A stretch of DNA of 64,000 bases from NCBI RefSeq assembly GCF_035083965.1, contig NC_089723.1, positions 20,115,489-20,179,488 of the forward strand, written 5' to 3'. Position 1 is the first letter of the stretch, and the number at the start of each line of letters is the position of its first letter. Source of the stretch: Branchiostoma lanceolatum (Eukaryota; Chordata; Leptocardii; Amphioxiformes; Branchiostomatidae). This document shows, in pieces, positions 45,158 to 56,644 of this stretch. Both the position numbers and the translations under genes were made by a program. The notes beneath the pieces were generated by a model. That model ran no database searches. It had not been told where the DNA came from and saw only the letters and a list, made by a program, of their open reading frames with translations.

Positions 45158-48100
45158 CTGAAAAGGGATATGAACCTATTTCTGTAAGGTATTCTATTTC
45201 TAGTTTAAATGAAACGGCAAGTTACTTTTTTTAAAGTACATCGGTTGTATATGAAGCTGCATCTATATAAAAGTATCTATTGCTTCTCCACATCCAAGAC
45301 TTGTGGAAGGGTGGACTATACTCGTATGGTTTGAATCACATAACTGCCAACCATGATATGTCTAACACATTGATTCAATCTATTTGGAAGTAACTCTGTG
45401 AGGTATTTCCTTATTTGAAGTTTTCCCTCGCCCCCTGAATTGTTAGTTAGGCCATGTTGATTTGATTATATGGATGACATCCGCGCGCGCATCAATTTTC
45501 GTCCGTTTCTAAAAAATGAGATAAAATTGGCCACACTGTAAATCGTAAAATGCAGCTGCAAAATGAAAAGGAATGTAAATTGCAAAAAAAAATATATATA
45601 TTTCGGAAAACGGATACTAATGTCGTAGATTGACAAAGTCAATTCCAAAGTCAAAGAAGTTTTGAAAGAACCTATATTTCGGTATGCCATACTCTGTGTG
45701 TCTAGTTTTGTTCATCCTTTCTGATCACATAGATTTCATACTGAAGGCAATTTTTGTTGCCTAACTTTTTTTATTCGCATGCTCGCATCAGTTTTGAGGC
45801 TCCCAGAGGATGCCATCCATATAATCAAATCAACATGGCCTTACCACACATATAAGTCAATTGTTTTATGCATTCACCACACCCAAGGAAAAGTTTGTAT
45901 GACGGTTAGTCCGAAAGACGTACCTTGCACATCACTATCGTTCCCACAATGACCACCGCCGCAATGACGCCCGCTGACGCCAGACCAATAACGAGTGTCT
46001 GGTCTGTGCCTGTGCCTGTGCCTTTGCCTGCGCCCTCTTTTGTCGTGGCTGTGACGCACGGATTGTTTGTTGCTGCGCTTCTACCCACTGGATACTGCGC
46101 GATGACACACACGTGGTACGCTGTGCCCGGAGACAAGTTGAGTATGTTGTAGACTTTGACGCCTGGATGAATCGGTTGGGTCCACTGTATTCTGCCACCC
46201 TTTGTTTTGACGTACGAGATTATGTAGCCCATGACATCCGTAGAAGGAGATTTCCATTGAACTATAGATTCAGTTGCGGTTGTTGTGACCAAGGCAACAG
46301 CTCTTGGTGGGAAAAGTCTGGGTGTAACTGTTACAACAGTATTTCTTGTTGGCGAGGGAATGGTATCTTCTTCAGACTTTGTGATGGTGTCGCTGGTAGC
46401 TGTTATTTGCGGAGTTGTGGTCTGCTCACAGATCAGCGCCTGGGGATCCACCTGTGACAGTGACACATTGAGCAGAGATGGCGCTGGACTCGATGTACAC
46501 GTGACCGGTGACCGACTCTCGTACGCCACGCCTGTGGTCTTCATCCATTGGACAAGGCCCTGTAGCCAACAGTCACACGTCCATGGGTTGTTGTACAGAG
46601 AGACCTTTTCCAGTTTTGGCAGTGTCCCAAACAGATCCGAAGACGAAGACCGAAAACCGAAGACGTGGCACGTTCACAAACGTGTCTGGAAGTAAATAGG
46701 TGATCTCATTGTAACTCAGATCTAGATCTTTCAGACTCAGTAGGTTAACGAAAGCCCCTGGCGAAACGTAAATGATGCCATTACCCCGTAACGTTAAAGC
46801 GCTAAGTTGATCAAGGTTGGTGTACGCTCCTTTTGCTACAGTGATGAGTGGGTAGTCTGATGCATTCTTGTATGATCTGCTGTAGTCACAGTTGTCGTCG
46901 TCGTCGTAGTAGTAGTAGTAGCCGTCGTCGTAGTAGTAGTAGTAATCGTAGTAGTAGGGGTCGCGGTTGTAGTGCTCATCTATTTGACGATAATCTGCCT
47001 TTGTTGCCACGTACTGGTTGCAAATATCTGGATCCTCAAGGCTTCGGAGGTTGGCAAAGTCTCCTGACTGTATTGCCTGTATTGGGTTTCCACCAAGATG
47101 AATAGATTCGATAGATGGCGGCAAGGTCGGTATGGCGGTGAGTTTGCATCTGACTAAACTGATAACTCGTAACTTTGGCATGTCAACAAACGGGTCGTCA
47201 GTCAGATTTAAGGGGTTCTCGTCTAAGTACAACGTTCTAAGGTTTAGAAGATTGGAAAAAGTTTTTGTACCGATGTGACGTATGCCGGAATTCTCAAAAA
47301 ACAGGTGTTGAAGATTGACCAGGCCTGAGAAAGAACTGCCATTGATGTTAGCTATGGGATTGAAGTCAAGATTTAGGTGCTGGATATTGAACAGACCAGT
47401 AAAAATGTCACTGTTGATGTTGGTTATGGTGTTGTTGCTGAGAAAAAGTACATAAAGTCTGGACAGTCCTTTGAAAGCGCCGTTGATGATATTCGAGATG
47501 CCGTTGTTGCGAAGGTACAGATTCCTGAGACGGGACAGACCAATGAAGGTACCATTATCGATGTTGTCCACATTGTTATCATCGAGATTTAGTGTCCAAA
47601 GATTCCCAAGCCCACCGAAAGCTCCACTTGCGATAGTTACAATGTCGTTGTTATGAAGGTCCAGTATAGAAAGACTTGACAGACCACTGAAAGTACCACT
47701 GTCGAAAGTGGTGATGTCGTTGCCCTGAAGGTACAGTCCAGAAAGACTGGACAGACCACTAAAAGTACCACTGGCGATAGCGGCGATGCCGTTGTTACGA
47801 ATGTACAGATTCCAAAGACGGGACAGTCCAACGAATGTGCCATTACTGATGATGCTTATGATATTATTATCGAGATTTAATGTCCAAAGATTACCAAGCC
47901 CACCGAAAGCTCCACTGGCGATAGTTACAATGTCGTTGTTATGAAGGTCCAGTATAGAAAGACTTGACAGACCACTGAAAGTACCACTGTCGACAGTTGT
48001 AATGTCGTTGCCCTGAAGGTACAGTCCAGAAAGACTGGACAGACCACTAAAAGTACCCCTACTAGCGATTTCGGCGATGCCATTGTCACAAAGGTACAGA

Positions 48101-49930
48101 TTCGCCAGACGGGACAGACCAAGGAAAGCACCACTACTGATGTTGGTTATGATGTTATCATCGAGATTTAGTGTCCGAAGATTACCAAGCCCGCCGAAAG
48201 CTCCACTGACGATAATTGTAATGTCGTTGTTCTGAAGGCTCAGTTTAGAAATTCTGGCCAGACCATTGAAAGTACCACTGGCAATAGTTTGAATATCATT
48301 GTTCTGAAGGTACAGGTAATTAAGACTGGACAGATCACCGAAAGCTCCAGTGGTGATAGTTGTTATGTCATTGTTCTGAAGATACAGGTAATTAAGACTG
48401 GACAGATCACCGAAAGCACCACTGGCGATAGTTGTAATGTTGTTGTTCTGAAGGTCCAGATTCCTAAGACGGGATAGTCCAACGACTGTGCCATTACTGA
48501 TGGTGCTTATGATATTATTATCGAGATTTAATGTCCGAAGATTACCAAGCCCACCGAAAGCTCCGCTGGTGATATTTGTAATGTCATTGTTCTGAAGGTA
48601 CAGGTAATCAAGACTGGACAGATCACTGAAAGTGCCAATGGCTATAGTTTGAATGATGTTATTCTGAAGGTAAAGCCTAGAAAGACTGGACAGCCCACTG
48701 AAAGTACCACTGGCGATAGCGGCGATGCCATTGTCACGAATGTACAGATTCGCCAGACGGGATATTCCAACGAAAGCACCAATACTGATGCTGGTTATGA
48801 TGTTATCATCGAGATTTAGTGTGCGAAGATTGCCAAGACCATTGAAGGTTACACTGTCGATATTTGTAATGTCGTTGTTCTGAAGGTAGAGTGTAGAAAG
48901 ACTTGACAGACCACTAAAAGCTCCACTGGTTATGGCATTTTTGTCGAGGTACAAAGCCCGTAGATTGGAAAGGCCGACGAACGTGCTACTTGGGATGCTT
49001 GTGATGGAATTGTGTCGGAGGTAAAGATATTCTAAGTTCAGTAGGCCTACGAAAGTGTTATTTGAGATGTTGATGATGAGATTGTAGTCGAGATGAAGCC
49101 GCGAAAGGCTTAACAGGGCGTTGAAAGCGCCGACGAAGATTTTTTGGATGCGGTTATGATGAATGTCCAGCCTCCGAAGATTGGACAGCCCGGAGAATGT
49201 ATTGTTGGTGAGGGTGGTTATGGAGTTGTAGTCTACATAGAGGTACTGTAGACTTGACAAGCCGATGAAAGCGCCATTTGCGATGCTCCTAATGACATTG
49301 TGGCCGAGACGTAGATTTTCAAGGTTAGCTAGACCGTTAAAAGTGCCACCGGGGATTTTTCTGATGAGATTATTTCTAAAGTGCAGCCTCCGAAGATTGG
49401 ACAACCCGGAGAATGTACCGTTGACAACTGGTTATTGAGTTGTAGTCTACATAGAGGTACTGTAGACTTGACAAGCCAATGAAAGCGCCGTTTGCGATGC
49501 TCCTAATGACATTGTGGCCGAGACGTAGATTTTCAAGGTTGGATAGACCGTTAAAAGTGCCACCGGGGATTTTTCTGATAAGATTATTACTAATGTCCAG
49601 GTTCCGAAGGTTGGACAGTCCGGAGAATGTATCGTTGGTGAGGGTGTTTATGATGTTGTTTCGTACTTCGAGATAACTCAAATTTGGCAGGTCAATGAAC
49701 GCACTGTTCTTCATAGTTTGAATAGCATTGTCGTCCAGGTCTAAATATGTTGTAGTATTGGGGATGTTGTCTGGAATGGATGTGAGTCCACGGTTATCGC
49801 AAGAAACATCTGCACCAGAACATGAACACAGATCCGGACACGACGCGGCAGGGCTGGTCAGCAGCACGAGGAACCACACGGCTATCACGACCGCAGTCAT
49901 CATCTTGTTTGGCTTTGCAGTCGTCGCCAT
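44807..49930 (-). CDS. LRR-FN3 transmembrane receptor with tyrosine-motif tail (two frame breaks)
   Basis: Exon 1 49930-45924, exon 2 45157-44807 (116-residue tail). From ATG 49930: signal peptide, LRRNT (CPDLCSCSGADVSC), about 40 LRRs of 24 residues (NNxIxxIxxGTFxGL), LRRCT (NNPWTCDCWLQGL), Thr/Ser-rich linker, FN3 domain (about 46300-46010), helix (LVIGLASAGVIAAVVIVG) and CKFRRKQR stop-transfer. Frame is lost near 49430 (two bases missing compared with the repeat copy beside it) and near 46640 (one base extra, just before the LRRCT). All other parts, including the 2.8-kb middle frame (49404-46573) and splice sites, are intact, so this is either a recent pseudogene or a gene with assembly errors. 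Role as a surface recognition receptor is inferred. Confidence 0.75.
46885..46970 (-). repeat. In-frame Tyr/Asp trinucleotide tract inside the LRR array
   Basis: TAC/GAC-type trinucleotide repeats encode a run including DPYYYDYYYYYDDG, then YYYYYDDDD, within a 70-residue loop between LRRs near the C-terminal end. Confidence 0.9.
47590..48170 (-). repeat. Tandem duplication of a four-LRR block
   Basis: Two copies of about 288-291 bp, nearly identical over 47591-47790 and 47879-48078, each coding four LRRs (GLYLQGNDITT, ILDLHNNDIVTIASGAFGG, LGNLWTLNLD). Confidence 0.85.
49225..49650 (-). repeat. Tandem duplication of a three-LRR block, one copy with a 2-base loss
   Basis: Period 214 bp instead of 216 (three LRRs of 72 bp). 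The copies share CGATGCTCCTAATGACATTG and GTGCCACCGGGGATTTTTCT. The missing two bases (about 49424-49437) produce the frameshift. Confidence 0.85.
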
Positions 49931-50219
49931 CGTAGTGTTCCTTTCTAGTTCTGCAACTGTCCAACGTCTAAACATTAGTTTTATAGATTTAGAATACAAA
50001 TTGTAGCTTAAAAAGATTCTCTAAAAGGCACTGTTTGTCGGTGAGAGAGCTTGGGTTAGCTTATCAGTCATATAGACAACGGAACTAGTTAAACGTTTGC
50101 ACTGCATCACTGCGAAAGGGCCGCTACGAAAGATGGAGGATTGTCTTAAAATGCTAAGGCTTCGCAGAAATGGGTGGATGAGAATATCGACAGGAAATAG
50201 TTGTAGAAACTGCAAATCA

Positions 50220-50480
50220 GAGTAGGTCGTGAGTTCGAACCCCGGCCGGGTCATACCAAAGACTCTAAAAATGGTACATACTGCATTCTCTGCTTAGCAT
50301 TCAGCATTTGGGAAAGAGTATGGAAGTTAAACACACACATCACTACCAGCGGACCAGCCCCCTGCTGTAGTGACTTGCACTTGTGTGGCCCAAGGGCTAC
50401 GAATGGGAGATGGGCGCCCCCCTACGCATCTTCGATGCATGAGACCACTTTTTTAAACCAATTCCGATCCTGTGTTTTTA
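50220..50480 (+). mobile_element. tRNA-derived SINE, copy 1
   Basis: B-box-like GTGAGTTCGAACCCCGGCCG followed by GGTCATACCAAAGACTCTAA and a body that matches 59440-59710 along its length (GACCAGCCCCCTGCTGTAGT, CCAAGGGCTA). Confidence 0.75.
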
Positions 50481-50560
50481 CGTTGCCGACAGATGACAAA
50501 TTCTCCGTGTTTTGAAATGATAATAGTTTGCCCAGACGAATGTTAGCGCTCCTTGACTTA

Positions 50561-50804
50561 GCCTCCTGTGCAGGCCTCCTATAACGCGCGACATATATAT
50601 TGGGGGAGGGGGGAGCTCTTATGCCGGCAAGGGAGTTGTGCAGCCGAGGGAGTTGTATAGCCGAGGGGTCCGCGCGTTATAACGGGCTGACCCCTCGGCT
50701 ATACAACTCCCTCGGCTGCACAACTCCCTTGCCGGCATAAGAGCTCCCCCTCCCCCAATATATATGTCGCGCGTTATAGAAGGCCTGCACAGGAGGCTAA
50801 CTTA
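50561..50804. mobile_element. Full palindromic (foldback) element
   Basis: Arms of about 113 and 112 bp are inverted copies with very few differences (left TTAGCCTCCTGTGCAGGCCT, right AGGCCTGCACAGGAGGCTAA) around an 18-bp centre CGCGCGTTATAACGGGCT. Each arm contains TATAACGCGCG outside and its inverse at the centre, so the palindrome looks like two fused monomers. Confidence 0.92.
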
Positions 50805-50805
50805 G

Positions 50806-51075
50806 TATGCAGGTAGCTTAGACAAAGATATACCTAATGAAGTGCAAATTATGCTAATTGTGACTTAATTTGCATAGCTAATGAGGAAAATCTATACTAG
50901 TATTTGCAGTGTTTTCCATTATCAGTCTCAAATACATGTAACATATGTAGTTTTTGGAAAGTAGAGCATCAACAGATATCAATTATGCAAATAAATTCCT
51001 AATTTGCATAAAAAATGCAACGACACCATAATTCATCCAATTGGAAAATTATAGGACTGTCAATATTGCAACATG
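50806..51075 (+). repeat. Family D tail, second copy
   Basis: Starts TAGTATGCAGGTAGCTTAG and continues AAATTATGCTAATTGTGACT and GAAAATTATAGGACTGTCAA, matching 36690-36955. It follows the full palindrome, while in the other locus it precedes the half palindrome. Confidence 0.8.
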
Positions 51076-51477
51076 TGTAAGTTAGATAAAGGTGTTTATG
51101 GCCAAGCATATATTATGAAAATGTGTAAATCATTTGCATGAATAGAATTGTTCATGGAGATATGAGGTCGTGGAACTCTTGTTGATGTGTGTTTTTTTTT
51201 TTGGGGGGGGGGGGGTAGGGGTGCTAGCTGGACAACAGTTTAGCCAGCCCAAGCAAACTATTATATATCTAAGTATGCTATCAATTATTTCCGAACAACA
51301 CTCTGGTGCATGTACATGTACATCGTAAAGACGCGTGTAATATGGGGCAGACGGAATGCACAAAGCGGTAGCCAACTAGCACAAAATCGAAAATATGAAA
51401 GTCTACCCAACACAGTACAACAGGGTTCTTCAAACGCCCATTGTTTGAACCATGATTGTGGAATTTAGGGTGCCCCC

Positions 51478-51726
51478 CCTCTCACTGGACTCGCGACGCG
51501 TTGGCGACCTCGCTGCGTCCTAGATTGAATTTGAGTTAGCCTTGACTTTACAATGGGAATACTATGCAAAACGTACAGGTATATACATGTATATATAAAG
51601 GACTAAAAAGACAACAAATCCCACAAAGCTTAAAAAGAAAATATTCATTATTTATCGATGAAATTCGTTTAGCGCGGTGTCAAGTCACTCGCAGCGAGGT
51701 CGCCGACGTGTCGCGGGTCCAGTGAG
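51478..51726. mobile_element. Family C MITE, copy 4
   Basis: Ends CTCACTGGACTCGCGACGCG, then TTGGCGACCTCG, and GTCGCCGACGTGTCGCGGGT followed by CCAGTGAGA are inverted. Confidence 0.8.
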
Positions 51727-52045
51727 ACGATCGCGCTGCGCCCTCGATGCGACCTAGATCGAATAAGTCTAGTCCTTGATTTAATAGTTGGAATATCACG
51801 CAAGATGTAAAAGTATGGCTGAAAATACAACAAAACACACAAAGCGTAAAAAGATTCGTTTTTTATCGATGAAATTCGTTGAGCGCTCTATCAAATTTTG
51901 TGCATCGAGTGCGTTACAACAGCCTCATTACTCACATGGGTACCTACTGGCTAAAATATTACAACCTGGTGAATATAAATCGCAGTAAGTCGCAGAGAGC
52001 GCGCGGCGAGAGCGCCGTCCTAGTGGAATGGGTGTGTGTGTGTGG
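51727..52045. mobile_element. Family C-related element, copy 5
   Basis: GATCGCGCTGCGCCCTCGAT at the left and GCGGCGAGAGCGCCGTCCTA at the right, with a core like that of 51478-51726. Directly adjacent to it. Confidence 0.6.
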
Positions 52046-52499
52046 GGGGGGGGGGGATTAACGTTATATACCCACAAAGCCAAGCCAGTTCGACTGCTGT
52101 TGCATGAGCCGTATTCATTGCGATCTATGCTTTCTTTATCTAATCGGAACAAGCTATTACTACGATAGGTTTTCAACGGATCTACGGTCTAGTTTACAAT
52201 ACAAGGATGATGTTACATCTAACAATCACAATCTAATCTAGAGGGACTAAGTACACGTCCTACCTTCGTCCTGGGCAGCAACTGGATGATTTGCTCATGC
52301 TCACTAGCAAATATGTGGTCTACCAAATCGACGCACTAATAACATATAGGTTCATAGGTCACGGTCGCTACAGCCGTAATCAACTCGAGTTAGGTACACA
52401 GAACCATTCGTTTTTGCATTGCACGTCACACGAAGGTGCCGGTACACAACACATATGGCAACAACTTTTTTGGCAAGTTGGACAACATTTTAGTCGACA

Positions 52500-52860
52500 A
52501 TGATAGCGCTATACAGCAGCTTACTGTGCTTCAACGATGACCAAGGGAGTGATCCCTTTATGATGGTTCAGACATTGACGTGAGAAGATGGATGTGTTAC
52601 TCCAGGCAAACATTAATCAACATCGTCAAATAACCATACAGGTCACAAGCTGGTCACCGTTAGTGGTTGGAAGAGGTCGTGGGATTGCAGCGACCTTGGT
52701 ATAACATGGCAGTCTTAAAAACCGCAATGTTCTATTTTTATTTTTTACCTGCAAAATCTTGATAGCAGGCAGGTTGAATGACTCATCGGGTATAATCTTT
52801 TCAACTCCGTTAGCTTTGTCAATGAGTACCAAATCTCTGTCATCAGGCGACAAATAATCG
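52500..52860. repeat. Dispersed repeat family E, further copy
   Basis: Blocks TTACTCCAGGCAAACATTAA, CATCGTCAAATAACCATACA and ACCAAATCTCTGTCATCAGG match 19270-19600 in order. Confidence 0.65.
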
Positions 52861-52944
52861 ATAGCACAACTGCAGAGATATCCTCCGGCTCCTGTTACTT
52901 GACATAAGACGGATCGTCTTACATCTTACATCTGCGATATAGCC

Positions 52945-53170
52945 TCATTCCACCAGGACGGTGACCTCGCTACGCTCTCTCTGCAACCTCAAGTTGACCA
53001 GAGCGCTCAACGAATTCGTAGATAAAGAATGAATCTTTTTACGTTCTGTGTGTTTTCAGTCATACTTTTACATTTTGCATGATATTCCGAAATATGTAAT
53101 CAAGGGTTACACAAATTCAGCTTATAGGTCGCATCGAGGTCGCAATGAGAGCACCGTCTAGAGGAATACT
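52945..53170. mobile_element. Family C MITE, copy 6
   Basis: Left CATTCCACCAGGACGGTGAC followed by CTCGCTACGC; right GCATCGAGGTCGCAATGAGA followed by GCACCGTCTAGAGGAAT. Confidence 0.65.
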
Positions 53171-54100
53171 GTAAGGGCCTTAGTGGGCGTATATTTGATA
53201 AAATGTAATCGCTAATGTGAGAACATTCTACAAACCGTAAGACAAAAAGGGAATGATATAGACAGTTTAGGTTGGACGTCGGGGACATTGCATTTGATTG
53301 GCTTAAGATTTGTGTGTGTGCGGTGACATGATCAGGGAGTGTCACAACACCTGTTCCCGTGTGACGTCTCTTGTAGTTATTTATAGAGACCTTTGTCTCG
53401 CACATGGTAACAGTCAGCATTTGAGTTTTGACCTTCTAAAATGTAACCACCCACATCGTTATTTACATATCGTAATCATAACTCCAAGAGGCATATATTT
53501 TGCAACTGATGATAATTACGTCCCTTTGCGCCAATAAAAAACGCACACATTTAAATCAACATCCATGCAACATTTACAGAGCTATTGACTCAATAATGGA
53601 GATGACATCAGTCCTACTCATTGAATGGTGGGTGTTCAAGTAGAAATCTTTTCAAACACGTTATCCCCATATGACCCGCCATGCATGTCCTGTTTGTTAG
53701 GATTCAGACTACGGTGCGACATGGGAAATGTTTAACCTCTGGCGGTCATTATTCAGCACCATTGATCAAGAACACATCCCGCGTCACCTAGATGGACCCC
53801 TGGACCGAGGGAGGCCGTGGGATTTCTGTGACTAAAATAATGATAATGTCATGTAAAGGTGAAGCTCTGCACTGCCACAAAGTTTAGGGCGCATCTTTTG
53901 GACACGATCTAACATTACATACAACGACACAAGTGTCTTGATCATGAGCAATCGCACATATCAGTATCTAAGCCCTTGTTACCAGACTTTTTGCACGAAT
54001 TTTGAGATCTTTAATTTAATTAAATGTAGAATGCATTGCGTGGCCCCGGCTTATATGGCACTTGTGCTTGACACGCTTAGGAAAAGGACGATGACGTAAC

Positions 54101-54290
54101 ATCCATTAACATTAATCCTCCGGGTTATATAAATCCACCACTTTGAAAAACAGTGGGTTTGAGAGATCTCTAGTGCAGCACCCCCCAGATATGCACAGTT
54201 TAGATATACAGAAGTGCATTATACTGGGGGACGTTGGGTTGGAGATCTGTTGGGACATATATTTTCAGGGTGGTGGAAATATATTCCCTG
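54101..54290 (+). repeat. Dispersed repeat family A, copy 3
   Basis: AACAGTGGGTTTGAGAGATC, CATTATACTGGGGGACGTTG and TCAGGGTGGTGGAA in the same order as 4340-4505. Confidence 0.7.
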
Positions 54291-54591
54291 GTAAAATTAT
54301 GTTAGCAGATGTTACATCTAGCAAGTAGGTACAAATAACGACAGTGGTAAACTAAAACGAAAACACAACGTCACCACTTCTCCTTTTCCAGTCTTTATTG
54401 GATGTTGAGACAAAATGCAAGGTGAAAGCATAGCCACCATTATCATAAACTCCCAATTCTTAAGCAGTATCCCCAAATCAGTGATCGTCTTAAGATTAAA
54501 AGCAATGTCTACTACTTTTACAAGGAAAATATTACTGTGTGGAGGTGAAATCAGTATGCATATCAACCTACCATTTGTCTCAAATGTTCTC

Positions 54592-54746
54592 TCCAAGCAG
54601 AGGTTCGGCCCCCTTATCTTTAGGCGTTTTTGTAGGGCTTTCCATTTTGGTCCCAGTTTCTTTATGTTGCCAAGCCAAGCCCGACAAAAACGCCTACAAG
54701 ACGTCAAAAACATGCCGGAGCCGAACCTACGATTGGAGAATACCTC
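54592..54746. mobile_element. Hairpin MITE
   Basis: TCTCCAAGCAGAGGTTCGGC at the left and GAGCCGAACCTACGATTGGAGA at the right end are inverted; inner GGCGTTTTTGTAGGGCTT faces AAGCCCGACAAAAACGCC. The ends begin TCTCCAAGCAGA like the hAT-like elements. Confidence 0.8.
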
Positions 54747-56644
54747 AAACGCCAATTTCTAGACCCGAAGTGGGATGTGGTAGCGCGGAAAGTGAGTCAG
54801 TTCACAGGACGCATGCATTAGAACACTTCATGTACGTAACATAGTGATTGAAACATGTAACGTTACTTGCGAATCTATTGTTTCCAAAATACTCTTTCGA
54901 GGTTGCATGAATATAATAGAAATCGGTCAAAGCACACCGGTTGGAAGAGCAGTTGGCCATGGCGGTTAGGTGACTAGGAATTTAATTTTTTTCAACTCTT
55001 TTGCCGAATTGGGCCTTTCTTGGTGACTAACTTTTTTGACGCCTGTTCGCCAATCTTAGCCAATTTCTAAAAATCTACTCGACTCAAGAGAGTTTGGTGG
55101 GGACTAGAAATTTCAGCATGCAGTTCTAAAACAGTAAATCAAGCTGACTGGTGCATCGGAACTTTCGGAAATCTTCAATTTGCACTTCATCCAATAAATC
55201 TGGACCCAAAACTCACCACAAAGTAAAGAACCAAGGATATTGATCACTACATTTTGAACTATTATTACTCCAACACTTTTGGTCACTTGGAGTCACCATC
55301 AGAAGACTAAGGACCTTTGCCCAGTCTGATTTTCCTGGTGTCAATCACTTTAAATTAAAACATCCCCATTATCTTCATAAATACAGATTACTTTTTGGTT
55401 GGATGCAGTTATATCTGTAACATTTCATTAGCACATTGCTATGTTTTCAAAGATAAAAAGAAAGATGAAAACATTCATATCGAGGACAACCTACAGGGGT
55501 AAAGGGCAGAGGTTCTTCTGACTCATCTAAGTTCACCATTTAAATCAGTTGAAAATTGACATCTAGATCTACATGACATTGTGTGAGTGAATTGTACACC
55601 GTCATGTATCTATTAGAGTTATGAGACTTCTTAGCCCTAGGCCGAAGCTGTACTGAATTCTATAAGATTAGGTGTGTAGAGATATCACCATTCACAGTGA
55701 TTATTTGTGTATAGTTGGTTTACAGCAGTTGGAGTAAAAACAGTTCATTGTAGTAGCATCAGCAACTTTTATACTGCAGCCAACATTACCACTCCTTTTA
55801 CAGGAAGGTCCATTACATGTACGTAGTTCATATAGCCCAAGCCTCCTTGGCAGATCTAAGGGTTGGGCTTTTTTTGCTTATTACATGCTGTTTTCTGGTT
55901 GTATGCCACTATATACAATCACAACTACCGGTAACATACGAATAGAAACAGTATGTGATAAGCCAACAAAAATCTCAATCAGTAAGCCTGCTAAGGCAAC
56001 TAGTAAGTTAGTTAAAGTCCTTTCCACACCAGATGGTGCATAGGGTGTTGCCTGTTTCAATAGCCCTTGGGCCACACAACTAGTTAAGTCCTAAAAATAA
56101 AGGTTAAACCACCTAGCGCAAATATTGCACCACTTAAAAGACATAACAACAGACAGCATTATCTTTTTGCATAGTCTACGATTTAAAAAAAAAACAAGAA
56201 CATAAAAGCAGCTAATGCGATTTTGATTGGTTTGAATGCTTGAATTGTGTTTAGCATAACCTTAGTGAATATGTCTGCAACATCAATGTGTACTAAATGC
56301 AGATACAAAATTACAACATTTTGAATCAAAGAATTGCAGCTAAAATTCCACATGCCGTATCAGATCAGTCCAAGTATTAGGGTTGGAGAGAAAATTCTGA
56401 AGTGTAATATTTTTCACCTAGTTTTAGCACAAATGTTAAGTTAATCAATGCTCTTTGACAAGTGGTGATCAAATCTCTTGTGCTAATATAACTTTACCCA
56501 ATATATTCTGCACCAAACAAATGTTCATCCCCAAATTAAACCAAAGTTCCAAAACAATATTTTGAATGAACACTAATTATTCCATTACCACCAATTGTTC
56601 CTTTGTGTATGTCATATGCAAAATTGCACTACTGATACACCTTT

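Noticed and set aside
54318..54844. Open frames on both strands up to 145 residues
   Set aside because: They overlap a hairpin MITE (54592-54746) whose two arms mirror each other; no domain.
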